The translations under genes were made by a program, and so were the position numbers. The notes below the pieces were generated by a model. The model did not search any database. It was not told the origin of the DNA and saw only the letters and a list, made by a program, of their open reading frames with translations. Shown piece after piece: positions 1 to 9,029 of a stretch of DNA of 64,000 nt. The stretch comes from Dromiciops gliroides (taxonomy: Eukaryota; Chordata; Mammalia; Microbiotheria; Microbiotheriidae): NCBI RefSeq assembly GCF_019393635.1, contig NC_057863.1, forward strand, positions 621,669,791-621,733,790. Direction: 5' to 3'. Within the stretch, counting starts at the first letter, position 1. Every line of letters begins with the position of its first letter.

Positions 1-225
1 ATCTACAGTTGGGTCCATCCTCTCCAGCTTGTTGGGAATGATGTAAGCTCCCTTGGATCTGACTCTAAATTCAATGTGCGTTCTGAATTCCTACTATCCT
101 CTCTAGGAATTAGACCTAGCTCTAAGATACCACATGGTCAAACCCATAGTAATAAGGGTTCCTAGAATCATAAGGTGCCTCTGGGCGGAAAATGCCATAG
201 TTTAGTAGAAAGAATACTGGGCAAA
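1..225. other. Unassigned stretch
   Basis: No gene or recognised repeat is visible in the first 190 bases. The 207-220 segment is the left copy of an imperfect 14-base target duplication (right copy 564-577) that brackets an L1 3' end plus a SINE. The disrupted sequence looks like a MIR/THER1-type SINE that resumes at about 570. Confidence 0.4.
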
Positions 226-380
226 ATAACTAATATGGGAATATTTTACATAATCGCGCATGTATAACCCATATCTGATTGATTACTGCCTCAGGGAGGG
301 GCAAGGGGAGGGAGGGAAGGAAGAATAACATTTGGAACTCAAAACTTTAAATAAAAACGTTTATTGTTTAAAAAAAAAGA
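226..380 (+). mobile_element. L1 LINE 3' end
   Basis: The stretch reads like the 3' end of marsupial L1 elements: ATATGGGAATATTTT, then a CATGTATAACC block, a G-rich run and TTTGGAACTCAAAA before an A-rich tail. Similar wording recurs at 46,405-46,640. The family assignment is from memory. Confidence 0.5.
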
Positions 381-386
381 AAAAAG

Positions 387-523
387 AGGGGAAGCTAGGT
401 GGTGCAGTGGATAAAGCACCAGCCCTGGATTCAGGAGGACCTGAGTTCAAATCCGGCCTCAGACACTTGACACTAACTAGCTGGGTGACCTTGGGCAAGT
501 CACTTAACCCCAATTGCCTCACC
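387..523 (+). mobile_element. WSINE1-type CORE-SINE
   Basis: This is a full-length copy of the window's commonest repeat. It has a tRNA-like head (GCTAGGTGGTGCAGTGGATAA), a B-box-like GAGTTCAAATCC, then TGTGTGACCCTGGGCAAGTCAC-type sequence and an A-rich tail up to about 563. It sits in the tail of the L1 3' end. Confidence 0.9.
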
Positions 524-639
524 AAAAAAACAAACAAACAAACAAAAAAGAAAGAAAGAAAAAAGAAAGAGTACTGGATTTGAACCCAGAATATCTGGGT
601 TGAATCCAGTCTCTCCAACTCCATCACCCAACTCTGAGC

Positions 640-955
640 ATTTCCTCTGGTTGTCCCCCAGGCCTGGTATGCTCTTCGTCCACATCCACACCTTCTGTCT
701 TCCCTGACTTCCTTCAAGTCCCATCTACAGACTCTCCTTCTATAAGAAGCCTTTCCTGATCCCCCTTAATGCTAGTGCCTTCTCTATGTTATTTCCAATT
801 TATTCTGGACATAGCCTATTTGTCCATGGTTGTTTGTATGCAGTATCCCCTAGTAGACCATGAGGTCTTTAAGAGTTTTGCCTTTCTTTTTATCCCCATC
901 ACTTAGCCCAGTGCTTGGCACATAGCAAGTATTTGGTAAATGCTTGTTGACTTGG
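640..955 (+). mobile_element. CR1-clade (L2/L3) LINE 3' end
   Basis: The sequence follows the usual L3-like 3' untranslated text: CTTCCTTCAAGTCCCA, AAGCCTTTCCTGA, GACCATGAGGTCTTTAAGAG, then GTGCTTGGCACATAGCAAGTATTTGGTAAATG at the end. It is old and diverged. Confidence 0.7.
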
Positions 956-1518
956 TTTCACTTCTTGGGGTCTCAGTTTCCTCATCTGTGAAATGGATTG
1001 AAATAGATTATCTTTGAGGTGCTTTCTAGATCAAAAATCTATGACCATTTGGTACAACTTCCTTTTTTTTTTTTTTACAGATTAGGAAATTGAGACCTGG
1101 GGTAGGGTCTAATCTAAGGTTAGTTAAAACAGAGGTGGGACAAGAACTCAGGTGTCTTGACTCTTGGTTCAGTATTCTTTCCTCCACCCCACTGTGGCAT
1201 ACTTCTTGGAACATTCTTGACCATTCTACCCAGTTACCTCTGCCGCTGTTTCATTTATTAGATGCTCATTACCATACACAAGCAGCAGAGATGGCTATAT
1301 GTATAGGCAAAGTTGGTATTCCCCTATGGATTGCCTTTCCAGGGGTGCTGGTAGTGACCCTCTGTGGGACTGGCCCAATTTGCACTCATATACTTGCAGG
1401 TTGAGTCTAGAGGGCAGCTTCTGCTCCCTTGGATTCAAAGTATAGTTTATGAGACTATACTCCTAGACTATAATCCATAACCCCCCCACTAGTATGCTTC
1501 CCATTAATAGTTATGCCA
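956..1518. other. MIR-type fragments and unassigned sequence
   Basis: A MIR-type SINE 3' half (TCTCAGTTTCCTCATCTGTGAAATGG) runs from about 960 to 1,040, and a reverse-strand fragment from about 1,075 to 1,150. From about 1,180 to 1,518 I see nothing I recognise. AGTCTAGAGGGCAG at 1,404-1,417 is a weak CTCF-like match. Confidence 0.45.
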
Positions 1519-1643
1519 AGGGCAGCTAGGTGGCACAGTGGCCCTGGATTCAAGAGGACCTGAGTTCAAATCTGGTCTTGGACACTTGACATTTACTAGC
1601 TGTGTGACCCTGGGCAAGTCACTTAACCCTCATTTCCCCACCA
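1519..1643 (+). mobile_element. WSINE1-type SINE with a small head deletion
   Basis: The copy matches the family but lacks about ten bases after CACAGTGG in the head. It is followed within 21 bases by a second copy in the same direction. Confidence 0.88.
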
Positions 1644-1663
1644 AAAAAGAAAAAAAAAGGGGA

Positions 1664-1798
1664 GGGGCAGCTAGGTGGCGCAGTGGATAAAGCACCGGCC
1701 CTGGAGTCAGGAGTACCTGAGTCCAAATCCGGCCTCAGACACTTAACACTTACTAGCTGTGTGACCCTGGGCAAGTCACTTAACCCCAATTGCCTCAC
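1664..1798 (+). mobile_element. WSINE1-type SINE, full length
   Basis: This is a complete copy, from the GGGGCAGCTAGGTGGCGCAG head to CAATTGCCTCAC, inserted just behind the A-rich tail of the copy at 1,519. The pair looks tandem but the two differ enough to be separate insertions. Confidence 0.92.
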
Positions 1799-1814
1799 TT
1801 AAAAAAAAAGAATA

Positions 1815-2376
1815 GTTATGCCAATACATACATTTAGCTTATGACAAAAAAATTACTAAAATTTCATAGAACAGTAGCTACAAATCATTGCCACCAAAAA
1901 CCCAGACCACATTTTCCTACAATTCCATCATCCTATAATATGCAGCATCCATGAAAAGAATAAGTACAAATAGGACAATGATAGTAAAGCGTACATATAT
2001 TGAATACACAAGGCTAAAGCAACTCACCACTCCATACTCCAGTGCCCCCATGTCCTTTTCCTCTTCTATTGAAGTCTTCACAGAGGTCCTCTGCCCAGTA
2101 GGGCTCTCAGAAACTGCTCCTCTCTAAATCTCTATTCCTGATTTCATGGAGTAGCTCCCACTTGAGTCCACAGCTGACTCTCTTCTTGGATACCTGGGGT
2201 CCCACTCTGGTGTTTCTTGAATGCTCGCAATATCGGTGTCTATATGTGTCTGTATGGAGAGAGTATGTGTCTAATGCAGTATCTCCTACAAATACAGTAC
2301 CATGAATGATTGAAGGGATTGGAATCACAGGACCATCTATTTTTTGAGCCAGAAGGGATGTTAGAGGTCGTCTATT
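1815..2376. other. Unassigned stretch
   Basis: No gene or repeat family is recognised. Base composition is ordinary and no open frame here resembles a protein. Confidence 0.35.
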
Positions 2377-2392
2377 AGAAATCCCTCATTTT

Positions 2393-2554
2393 GGGGGTAG
2401 CTAGGTGATGCTGTGGATAAAGCACTGGCCCTGGACTCAGGAGGACCTGAGTTCAAATCCAGCCTCAGACGCCTGACACTTACTAGCTATACGACCCTGG
2501 GCAAGTCACTTAACCCTCATTGCCCCCTCACCCCCCCAAAAAAAAAAGAAAAAA
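2393..2554 (+). mobile_element. WSINE1-type SINE with 16-bp target duplication
   Basis: A full copy with a C/A-rich tail. The flanks are a perfect 16-base direct repeat, AGAAATCCCTCATTTT, at 2,377-2,392 and 2,555-2,570, marking a LINE-driven insertion. Confidence 0.95.
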
Positions 2555-2630
2555 AGAAATCCCTCATTTTTTAAACAAGGTAGTAGAGATGCATCATGTG
2601 AAATAACTTACCCTAGGTCAGAGAGATGGT

Positions 2631-2874
2631 GTTGTTTAATTGTTTCAGTTGTGACTGACTCTTTGTGATTCCATTTGGGGTTTTCTTGGCAAAGATACTG
2701 GAATGGTTTGCCATTTCCTTCTCTAGCTCATTTTACAGATGAGGAAACTGAGGCAAACAGGGCAAAGGTTTACTTACCCAGGGTCACACAGATACTAAGT
2801 GTTGGAGGTCAGATTTAAACTCAGGCCTTCCTGATTCCAGGACCAGTGCTCTATCCACTGCACCACCTAGCTGT
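2631..2874 (-). mobile_element. MAR1-type SINE
   Basis: On the minus strand this reads from a CAGCTAGGTGG head to the GTTGT-rich tail. The plus strand shows the family signature CCATTTGGGGTTTTCTTGGC and GATGAGGAAACTGAGGC. It is inserted into a reverse-strand MIR-type SINE (2,575-2,630 and 2,875-2,950). Confidence 0.88.
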
Positions 2875-2959
2875 CAAGATGTAGTAAGTGGTAGAGACAG
2901 GATTCAAATTCAGGTCTTTTGACCCCATATCCAGCACTTCCTAGTAATCTAGTTTGGCT

Positions 2960-3200
2960 ATGACATAGAGCACAAGGGGAATAACATGAAATAAGGCTGT
3001 AAAGGTTGTTGGGGAAAACCTCAAAAGCCAGGCTAAGGAGTTTGTAATAGATAGCCACTGAAGATTTTTGAGCAGGAGCAGGGTATAATCAGACCTGTGC
3101 TTTAGGAAGATTATGCTGACAGCTGTATGGAGAATGAGTTGGAGAAGGCAGAGATCAGAAGCAGGCAGGATGGCATAATAGTTCAGGTGAGGGAAAATGA
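2960..3200 (-). mobile_element. CR1-clade LINE fragment
   Basis: The plus strand has AAGCCAGGCTAAGGAGTTTG, GAGCAGGAGCAGGG and GAGAATGAGTTGGAG, the reverse complement of the C-terminal reverse-transcriptase region of L2/L3-type LINEs. It is strongly decayed. Confidence 0.55.
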
Positions 3201-3214
3201 GGACCGAACAAGGT

Positions 3215-3345
3215 GAGCAACTTCACCAATTTGACCCTTTGTTTCCTCATCTGTAAAATGGGGATGATAACACCACTACTACCTCCCTCACAGGGTTGTT
3301 GTGATGATTCCATGAGATACAACGGGCAGAGTACTTTGTGAATCA
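3215..3345 (+). mobile_element. MIR/THER1-type SINE 3' half
   Basis: TTTCCTCATCTGTAAAATGG, then GGTTGTTGTGATGATTCCATGAGAT and CAGAGTACTTTGTGAA follow the 3' half of THER1/MIR. Confidence 0.65.
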
Positions 3346-3402
3346 CACAACAGTTCAATGTAGCCTCACTGAAGTCAGAGACTGTTCTGACTTTGTCTTT
3401 CT

Positions 3403-3510
3403 TTCCTTCCTTCCTTCCTTCCTTCCTTCCTTCCTTCCTTCCTTCCTTCCTTCCTTCCTTCCTTCCTTCCTTCCTTCCTTCCTTCCTTCCTTCCTTCCTT
3501 CCTTCTCTTT

Positions 3511-3593
<83 letters not shown>
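3403..3593. repeat. Compound microsatellite (CCTT)n(CT)n(CTTT)n
   Basis: Three simple-repeat blocks run together without interruption and end directly at the SINE at 3,594. On the minus strand they are GAAA, GA and GGAA repeats lying exactly where that SINE's A-rich tail should be. Confidence 0.97.
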
Positions 3594-3594
<1 letters not shown>

Positions 3595-3725
3595 GGGCAA
3601 TGAGGGTTAAGTGACTTGCCCAGGGTCACACAGCTAGTAAGTGTCAAGGGTCTGAGGCCAGATTGGAAATCAGATCCTCCTGACTCCAGGGCTGGTGCTC
3701 TATCTACTGCTCCACCTAGTTGCCC
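3594..3725 (-). mobile_element. WSINE1-type SINE
   Basis: A minus-strand copy (GGGCAATGAGGGTTAAGTGAC through CCACCTAGTTGCCCC). Its target duplication is GACTTTGTCTTTC at 3,390-3,402 and GATTTTGTCTTTC at 3,731-3,743, which puts the microsatellite inside the insertion as the expanded tail. Confidence 0.9.
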
Positions 3726-3737
3726 CATCCGATTTTG

Positions 3738-4470
3738 TCTTTCTATCCCCAGGACCATTCATCGGATCTGGCACATGGTAGGCATTTAATAAATACTGGT
3801 TAGATTGAATGGAAAGTAATAAATAATAATAGGACTGTAGCTCTTGAACTGGAAAGGGACATAGACCATTTAATACAACCCTGCTGCGTCTAAGATTACA
3901 AAATGTGGGCCTTAGGAAATATGCATTACTTAAGTTTGTCTTCCAGTGATAGTCACAATCTGTCACCAGGCCTGGGTTTGAAGCCTTCCATCCTGGTAGC
4001 CTGTGTGAGAGCCTGGGGTCTGCTGGAATGACCTTCTCTCACCCAGGGTCATCTCTGCACCAGCACAAGGGATGGGGGGCGGGAGGGGGCTCATATTTCT
4101 AAGGCCCTGGGTCTATTGAAATCATTCTGTCGATGTGACACCAGATGGCTCTAGCTTTCCCCACCACCAAATGGACTATTGTCTGGGTCAACTCATGCAA
4201 ACGGTGACACCTAATGGGGCCTCTGAGATTCAAAGGGGTCGAGGAGCTGTGGAATCATTTTTATCCAGGTTGAGCATCAAATGGAGAAACCAAGGTTGGG
4301 GGAGGTGGCTCTTTTTCCCAATTCAGGCCATGGAGGCCCCATTGCACACAGAAGGGCCCTTTCATGGATGTTTTCAGAAAGCCCCTTCATTAGGAAGACC
4401 CGGCCTTCTGCCTCAGAAAACAATCTGAATGAATGCCGCCCAGTGTGGAAGGAGCTTTGAAAAGTCAAGT
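3738..4470. other. CR1 3' end, then unassigned sequence
   Basis: A CR1-clade 3' end runs 3,745-3,815 (GGCACATGGTAGGCATTTAATAAATACTGG). A weak reverse-strand MIR-type fragment follows (about 3,835-3,900). Nothing recognised is seen in the remainder. Confidence 0.45.
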
Positions 4471-5194
4471 AGGGACAGAGAGAGGGAAAGAGGGAGAGAG
4501 GGAGGGAGAGAGAGATGGAGAGAGAGAGACTGACACAGAGAGAAGGCATCAGGAGATTCATACCTGAAATGGGGAGGCTGAGCAACCTAGCCATCCGTCT
4601 TCCAGTGACTGTGCTATGGCCCTGAATATTTTTTTGGACCTCAGTTTGCCCCAAGGGAAAGACACTTTGGAAAAACTTTGTGGGAGCTCTGTGTGTGTGT
4701 GATTGTGAATGTGTACACGGATGTTCTGACTTGTTACTGGCATCCAGGATAGGGACTGGACCTAGGATCTTATTGGTATAGGGAACTCTAAGGACGAGAA
4801 ATTCCCTCTACCAGAGCAGGTTGATACCTTCTCTGCAATTTATAATCTGAGAAGATTCCCCAAGCATTGAAAAGTTAGGTGACCTGCCCAAGATTACATG
4901 GCCAGTGTGTGTCAGAGGAACAACTGGAACCACCATGGCTCTAAGGCTGGGGGAAGGGCGGGTGGTCTGTAAACATGCTGACTGTGCTAGAACTGCGAGA
5001 ATCTGGTCAAGGACCACTATTTTATGAGTTCATATTTTGTGCACGTGGGCTAGTGTGTTGGTGTTCTGAAAAATCCTCCTGAAATGTTGAAAATTTGAGT
5101 CTGGCAGCAGCTGGGACAGAATGATCACAATGATAAAAGCTCTCTAGAGTTGATGGAAGGTTGAGCTCATCCTTCCAGCCTAATAGCCACCCCC
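4471..5194. other. GA-rich run, short TG run and unassigned sequence
   Basis: A GA-rich run lies at about 4,474-4,530 and a short TG run at 4,690-4,701. A reverse MIR-type scrap is at about 4,850-4,920. I see no gene. Confidence 0.4.
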
Positions 5195-5330
5195 AATGTA
5201 ATTCAGCAACTATTTATTAAGCACCTACTATGTGACAGTCACTGTGCCAGGGGCTGGAGGGAGACAGGCAAAATTTTAAGAGTCTTTGCCCTCGAGGAGA
5301 TTACACTTTACTGGGTGGGATACGGAATGG
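5195..5330 (-). mobile_element. CR1-clade LINE 3' end
   Basis: TATTTATTAAGCACCTACTATGTG, ACTGTGCCAGGGGCTGG and CCCTCGAGGAGATTACA are the reverse complement of the usual L2/L3 3' end (GGCACATAGTAGGTGCTTAATAAAT). The same element probably continues at 5,835-5,915 beyond later insertions. Confidence 0.65.
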
Positions 5331-5484
5331 ACCTAGAAAAGCATTAGGCAGGGCATAGAATGAAAGGTTAAAGAAAAGATTCAGAGCAAGGGCTCTAAAG
5401 GCTACTTGGGAAGCCCAGGCATATACTCAAAGTCTGTTTCCTTGTCTATGCAAAAGGGATAATTATAGCATCTACCTCCCACTA

Positions 5485-5722
5485 GAAAGACAGTCAGAAA
5501 GGCAGAAAGGGAAAGGAGATAGAAAAACAGAAAGGTGAGAGAGAGAAATGCAAAAAGACAGAGATAGGGATGTAAGGAAGGAGAGACATAGAGAGACAGA
5601 GGGAGGGAAAGGGACAGAGAGGCATACACAGAAAGACAGAGACAGAGAAGTAGAGAGGGAGAGAGAAAGAAGGATATAGAGACAAAAGGTAGAAAGCTGA
5701 GAGAAGAGAGAAAAGGGAGAAA
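5485..5722. repeat. Purine-rich (GA/GGA) tract
   Basis: About 240 bases are almost purely A and G on the plus strand, with irregular GAGA, GGAGAGA and AGACAGA units. Confidence 0.9.
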
Positions 5723-5806
5723 GAGCTCGTTTCAGCAGCACATATACTAAAATTGGAATGATACAGAGATTAGCACGGCCTCTGCGCAAGGATGACATGC
5801 AAATTC
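5723..5806 (+). pseudogene. RNU6: U6 snRNA pseudogene, 3' truncated
   Basis: The run GCAGCACATATACTAAAATT followed by GATACAGAGA, TTAGCA, GGCC.CTGCGCAAGGATGACA and GCAAATTC matches the first ~85 bases of U6 snRNA. There is a three-base loss after ATACAGAGA and several substitutions. The last ~22 bases, including the U-rich end, are missing and the copy runs straight into a GAGA repeat. No U6-type promoter is visible in the purine tract upstream, so it is a retrocopy. Confidence 0.93.
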
Positions 5807-6394
5807 AGAGAGAGAGAGAGAGGGAGAGAGACTTTTTGCAGGGATCAAGGAAGACTCAATAAATAGGGGGCACTTGAGTTGAGCTTTGAAGGATGAAAAG
5901 GATTCAGAAAATCAGAAGTGTGGAGGAAGGGAAAGCCTCCAAAAATCTGCCCCTCCTAAGGAGGCTAGAAGATCCCAGGGTTCAGACTGGATTAGGATGT
6001 GTATTAGGCAGCTTCCTCTCCTGTTTATTTCCAGATCATTCTGCCTGGCTGCCACTGGAGCACTTCCTTTGCTGAGACATGGATCTGAGTGACTCCACAG
6101 TCAGGAATCTGATTCAAGTTTTCAGGTTTTCCAATCAGCCAGGAGGGTGGTTTTGGCCCCAACAGGAAAACAGGAAATGGCTCAAAAGTTAATAAAGTTG
6201 GAAGAAAACAGCTTTTCTGTTGGTGACCCAATACCCCACCTCTGCCAGCTGCATTTCGATACAGGAAATTTGGCAATGGAAAGCACTGGGTCTCTCCTCA
6301 CATCATGCATTAGGGTGTTCTGAAAAGGGCTCTTTGGGTCTGGAGCCTGGAGGTGGAGTGGGTTGGTGCTTTTCCCTCTTTTGATGCCCAGAGA
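5807..6394. other. GA repeat, CR1 scrap and unassigned sequence
   Basis: A GA repeat runs 5,807-5,831. A CR1-clade minus-strand scrap follows (5,835-5,915, GGGGCACTTGAGTTGAGCTTTG). I see nothing recognisable from 5,920 to 6,394. Confidence 0.4.
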
Positions 6395-6545
6395 AGTGGG
6401 AAGGACACTCTTGGTGGTCAGGAGATCTGGGTTCTAGCCCAATAGTCACTAATTGGTTGTGTGACCTTGAGCATGTTGCTTAATCTTGCTTAACCTTAGC
6501 TTCCTTATCCATAAATTGAAAGCACTGGATGTCAACTACTTTCAA
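6395..6545 (+). mobile_element. MIR-type SINE
   Basis: CAGGAGATCTGGGTTCTAGCCC, GGTTGTGTGACCTTGAGCA and CTTCCTTATCCATAAATTGAAAG follow a diverged MIR/CORE-SINE. Confidence 0.6.
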
Positions 6546-6559
6546 ATGTCAAAACATTT

Positions 6560-6834
6560 CCCTAACTACCCCCAACCCACAGACAATTATACTGTAGATA
6601 CTCACTGATTGAGAAAAGGCATGTCTAAGTATCAACTCCTTGCAATAACAGGGAAAGAATATGACATTTATAGTCAAAGAACTTGTGTTTTAATTGTGGC
6701 TCTCATACTTACTACCCAAGAGAACTTGGGCAGGTCTATTCCCCTCTGGATTTCTCTGTAAAAATAAATAAATAATGAATAATGGAGGAGGAGGAGGAGA
6801 AGAAGGAGAAAGAGAAGGAGAAGAAGAAGAAGAA

Positions 6835-6881
<47 letters not shown>

Positions 6882-7230
6882 AGAAGAAGAAGAAGAAGAA
6901 GAAGAAGAAGGGATTGGATTAGACAGTCTCTAAGGTACCTGCCAGCTATGGATCTATGCTTCTTTGTTGTGTATGCCCTGGCTCCCTCTCTCCACATGCC
7001 CTTCGTAGTTCCAGACTCCTTGGGTGTCTCTCTATGACCATCAGGTCAAGCCCTTTCCAGCTGTGTTCTTCCTAATGGGAAGAGCCTGTGACTAGCACTA
7101 TAATTCCATTCAACCTCCTAGCATCGATTAATTTTTACAAAGAGATATTAATTTCAAGGGTATAGCAAGAACAAATTACAGATATTTTCCCCAACACCTC
7201 AGGAACATCCTTTCCCCTATACTGCCTCAG
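6560..7230. repeat. Unclassified dispersed repeat, copy A
   Basis: Three blocks match, in the same order and orientation, blocks at 19,445-20,640: TACTCACTGA.TGAGAAA; TGTGGCTCTCATnCTnA with GGGCAGGTC.ATTCCCCTCTGG; and TTTTACAAAGAG with CAACACCT.AGG. I cannot name the family. A GAA repeat is expanded inside this copy. Confidence 0.7.
6784..6911. repeat. GAA/GGA trinucleotide repeat
   Basis: Roughly 125 bases of GGA then GAA units, with few interruptions. Long GAA tracts can form triplex DNA. It is a purine repeat and not coding, although the minus strand reads as poly-leucine. Confidence 0.95.
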
Positions 7231-7860
7231 TCTGTGGAGAAGTAAGCTCAAAACTTAGATCATTCCCTACATAGCATTAGTCCCACCTAGTTCATGGGTG
7301 GCATGAATGTCAGATGAATCTTCACTTCAGTTACCACTGGGCTGGGTCTCAAAGGTTACTTCTTGACCTTTGAGGCATCAATGCTGCACTGGCTACAAAT
7401 CTTGATTCTGGTGTGACAGGGTGTGAAGGAGCTCTCGGGACTTTTTGAATTCATAAGATTAGAAGCACCACTCCCTTCACTAGACACTGAGCTCCCTCAA
7501 AAGGTTCTGAGGCAGTAACTGAAACTAACAGCCCTTTTCAAGTGCCTCAAAAGCCAATCAAAGAGCTACCCTTTCAACACATGGTCAGTCAACTGGAAGA
7601 AGTGATAGGATTTCTACACATTCTCCACAGTCTGTCTTTCTGAGGCATCTCCCATATACATCATTCCCATTCTTCTAGAAGCAGGCTTCCAAGGTTCTCA
7701 AGGTTGAGAGATTTTATAGAGGAAGACAGCATATATAATAGAGTGGGGATCAGAGAAGAGCGTTTTGGTTAGGAAAGCTAAATTGATGGAGGACATTGTG
7801 GGGTTGCAGGTATGAGAACACATCTTCCCCCTCCCTCTGTACCTCTCCCCTCCCCCCAGA
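7231..7860. other. Unassigned stretch
   Basis: No gene or recognised repeat. It could be a continuation of the unclassified repeat to its left, but I saw no second copy to confirm this. Confidence 0.3.
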
Positions 7861-8480
7861 TTTCCTGAACTTCAGATCTTTAGAAACTCATTATTTACTT
7901 TTTCATTTGTTTGTTTTTGTTTGTTTGTTTGTTTTTGGTGGGGCAATGCAGGTTAAGTGACTTGCCCAGGGTCACACAGTTAGTGTCAAGTGTCTGAGGC
8001 TGGATTTGAACTCAGGTCCTCCTGAATCCAGGGCCAGTCCTGAAACTCATCATTTATTAAGATGAAATCGCTTCTGAAACTCACTCCCCTTCAGCATTCC
8101 CACCCCTGGAGCCCCTCCACCTTCTGATTGGAGAAGGTGGATGGAGGGTGGATATTGGAGAGCTCCTCTCAGGTACACTAACATTTCAGGAGGACTCCCC
8201 TAGGATTCACCTTATTATTTTCTGCCCTCTGATCTCCAGGACTTTGTGCCTGTGGGGCCCCTCTCTCCCTATGATTGGAGAGAAGGGGGTGGGGGAGTGG
8301 ACATTTGGGAGCTCCTCATCCCAAGGAATTCACCTCATAATTTCTCACCTGGCTACTTTCCTGGACTTAAAGATCCCCAGAAATTCTTCATTCCTCAAGA
8401 AGAAATCAGCTCTGAAACTCTCACCTCCTCAGATCGTTTGATACCCCAGCTGCAAAATCTCATCATTCCCAAGTGGGAGA
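7861..8480. repeat. Degenerate tandem duplication, SINE-interrupted
   Basis: Similar text recurs: TTTCCTGAACTT..AGATC..TAGAAACTCATTATT and TTTCCTGGACTTAAAGATC..AGAAATTCTTCATT; CTTCTGAAACTCACTCC and CTCTGAAACTCTCACC; and TGATTGGAGAAGG.GGATG and TGATTGGAGAGAAGGGG before a shared GGAGCTCCTC. The spacing suggests units of a few hundred bases, one carrying a SINE. Alignment by eye only. Confidence 0.5.
7938..8039 (-). mobile_element. WSINE1-type SINE, head truncated
   Basis: The copy runs from GGTGGGGCAATGCAGGTTAAG to CCTGAATCCAGGGCCAGT, then stops short of the head. Imperfect target duplications flank it (GAAACTCATTATTTA at 7,883 and GAAACTCATCATTTA at 8,042). Confidence 0.88.
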
Positions 8481-8499
8481 ACTCCCCCAACCCTCCACT

Positions 8500-8630
8500 T
8501 TTTAGCTTCTTTCTAAGGTATTGTCTTCCCCCGTTAGATTGTGAGCTTCTTGAGGGCAAGGATTGTCTTATGCCTTTCTTTATATCCCCAGCACTAAACA
8601 CAGTGCCTGGCACATAGTAGGTATTTATTC
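8500..8630 (+). mobile_element. CR1-clade LINE 3' end
   Basis: GTTAGATTGTGAGCTTCTTG, AGGGCAAGGATTGTC and GTGCCTGGCACATAGTAGGT form a clear L2/L3 3' end. Confidence 0.8.
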
Positions 8631-8659
8631 TGCCTCTGACATTGACACTAAAGCTATAG

Positions 8660-8825
8660 TCACAGGCTGACAAGATCGTAGAGTTGAAGCTGGAAGGGAT
8701 CTCAGGGGCCAATCACCTAATTTTTCCACTGACAAACTGAGGCCCAGGGAGATGACATATCCAAGGTCACACAGGTAGTATCAGAGGTAGGATCTGATCC
8801 TCGGTTCTCCGACTCCAGGAGTGAT
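8660..8825 (-). mobile_element. MIR3-type SINE
   Basis: The plus strand has GAAGCTGGAAGGGATCTCAG, ACAAACTGAGGCCCAGGGAG and CCAAGGTCACACAGGTAGTA, the reverse complement of a MIR3-type element. Confidence 0.7.
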
Positions 8826-9028
8826 CTGTGTTCAAATCCTACCTTTGACACTCACTTGTTGGGTTACCAGGAGCAAATCACTTCCATTCTCAGGCCCTCA
8901 ATTTCCTTCATATGTAAAATGAGGATAATAAAAGGTCTGACACCAGAGTGTGAGGGTCCAATGAGATAGTACATGTTAGATGCGCTACAAACCTTAGCAC
9001 TGTATTGATGCTGGGTCTTATTACTATT
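8826..9028 (+). mobile_element. MIR/THER1-type SINE
   Basis: GTTCAAATCCTACCTTTGAC, TTTCCTTCATATGTAAAATGAG and CCAATGAGATAGTACATG follow a diverged full-length CORE-SINE. Confidence 0.65.
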
Positions 9029-9029
9029 A

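Noticed and set aside
3338-3758. Serine/phenylalanine and arginine/glutamate repeat frames
   Set aside because: They translate the CCTT/CT/CTTT microsatellite on each strand.
5402-5798. Leucine/serine-rich minus-strand frames
   Set aside because: They come from the purine-rich tract and run through the U6 copy.
5723-5806. A functional U6 snRNA gene
   Set aside because: The 3' end is missing, there is an internal three-base loss, and the upstream sequence is a purine tract with no TATA or proximal element.
6674-6997. Poly-leucine frame of 107 codons
   Set aside because: It is the translation of the GAA repeat on the minus strand.
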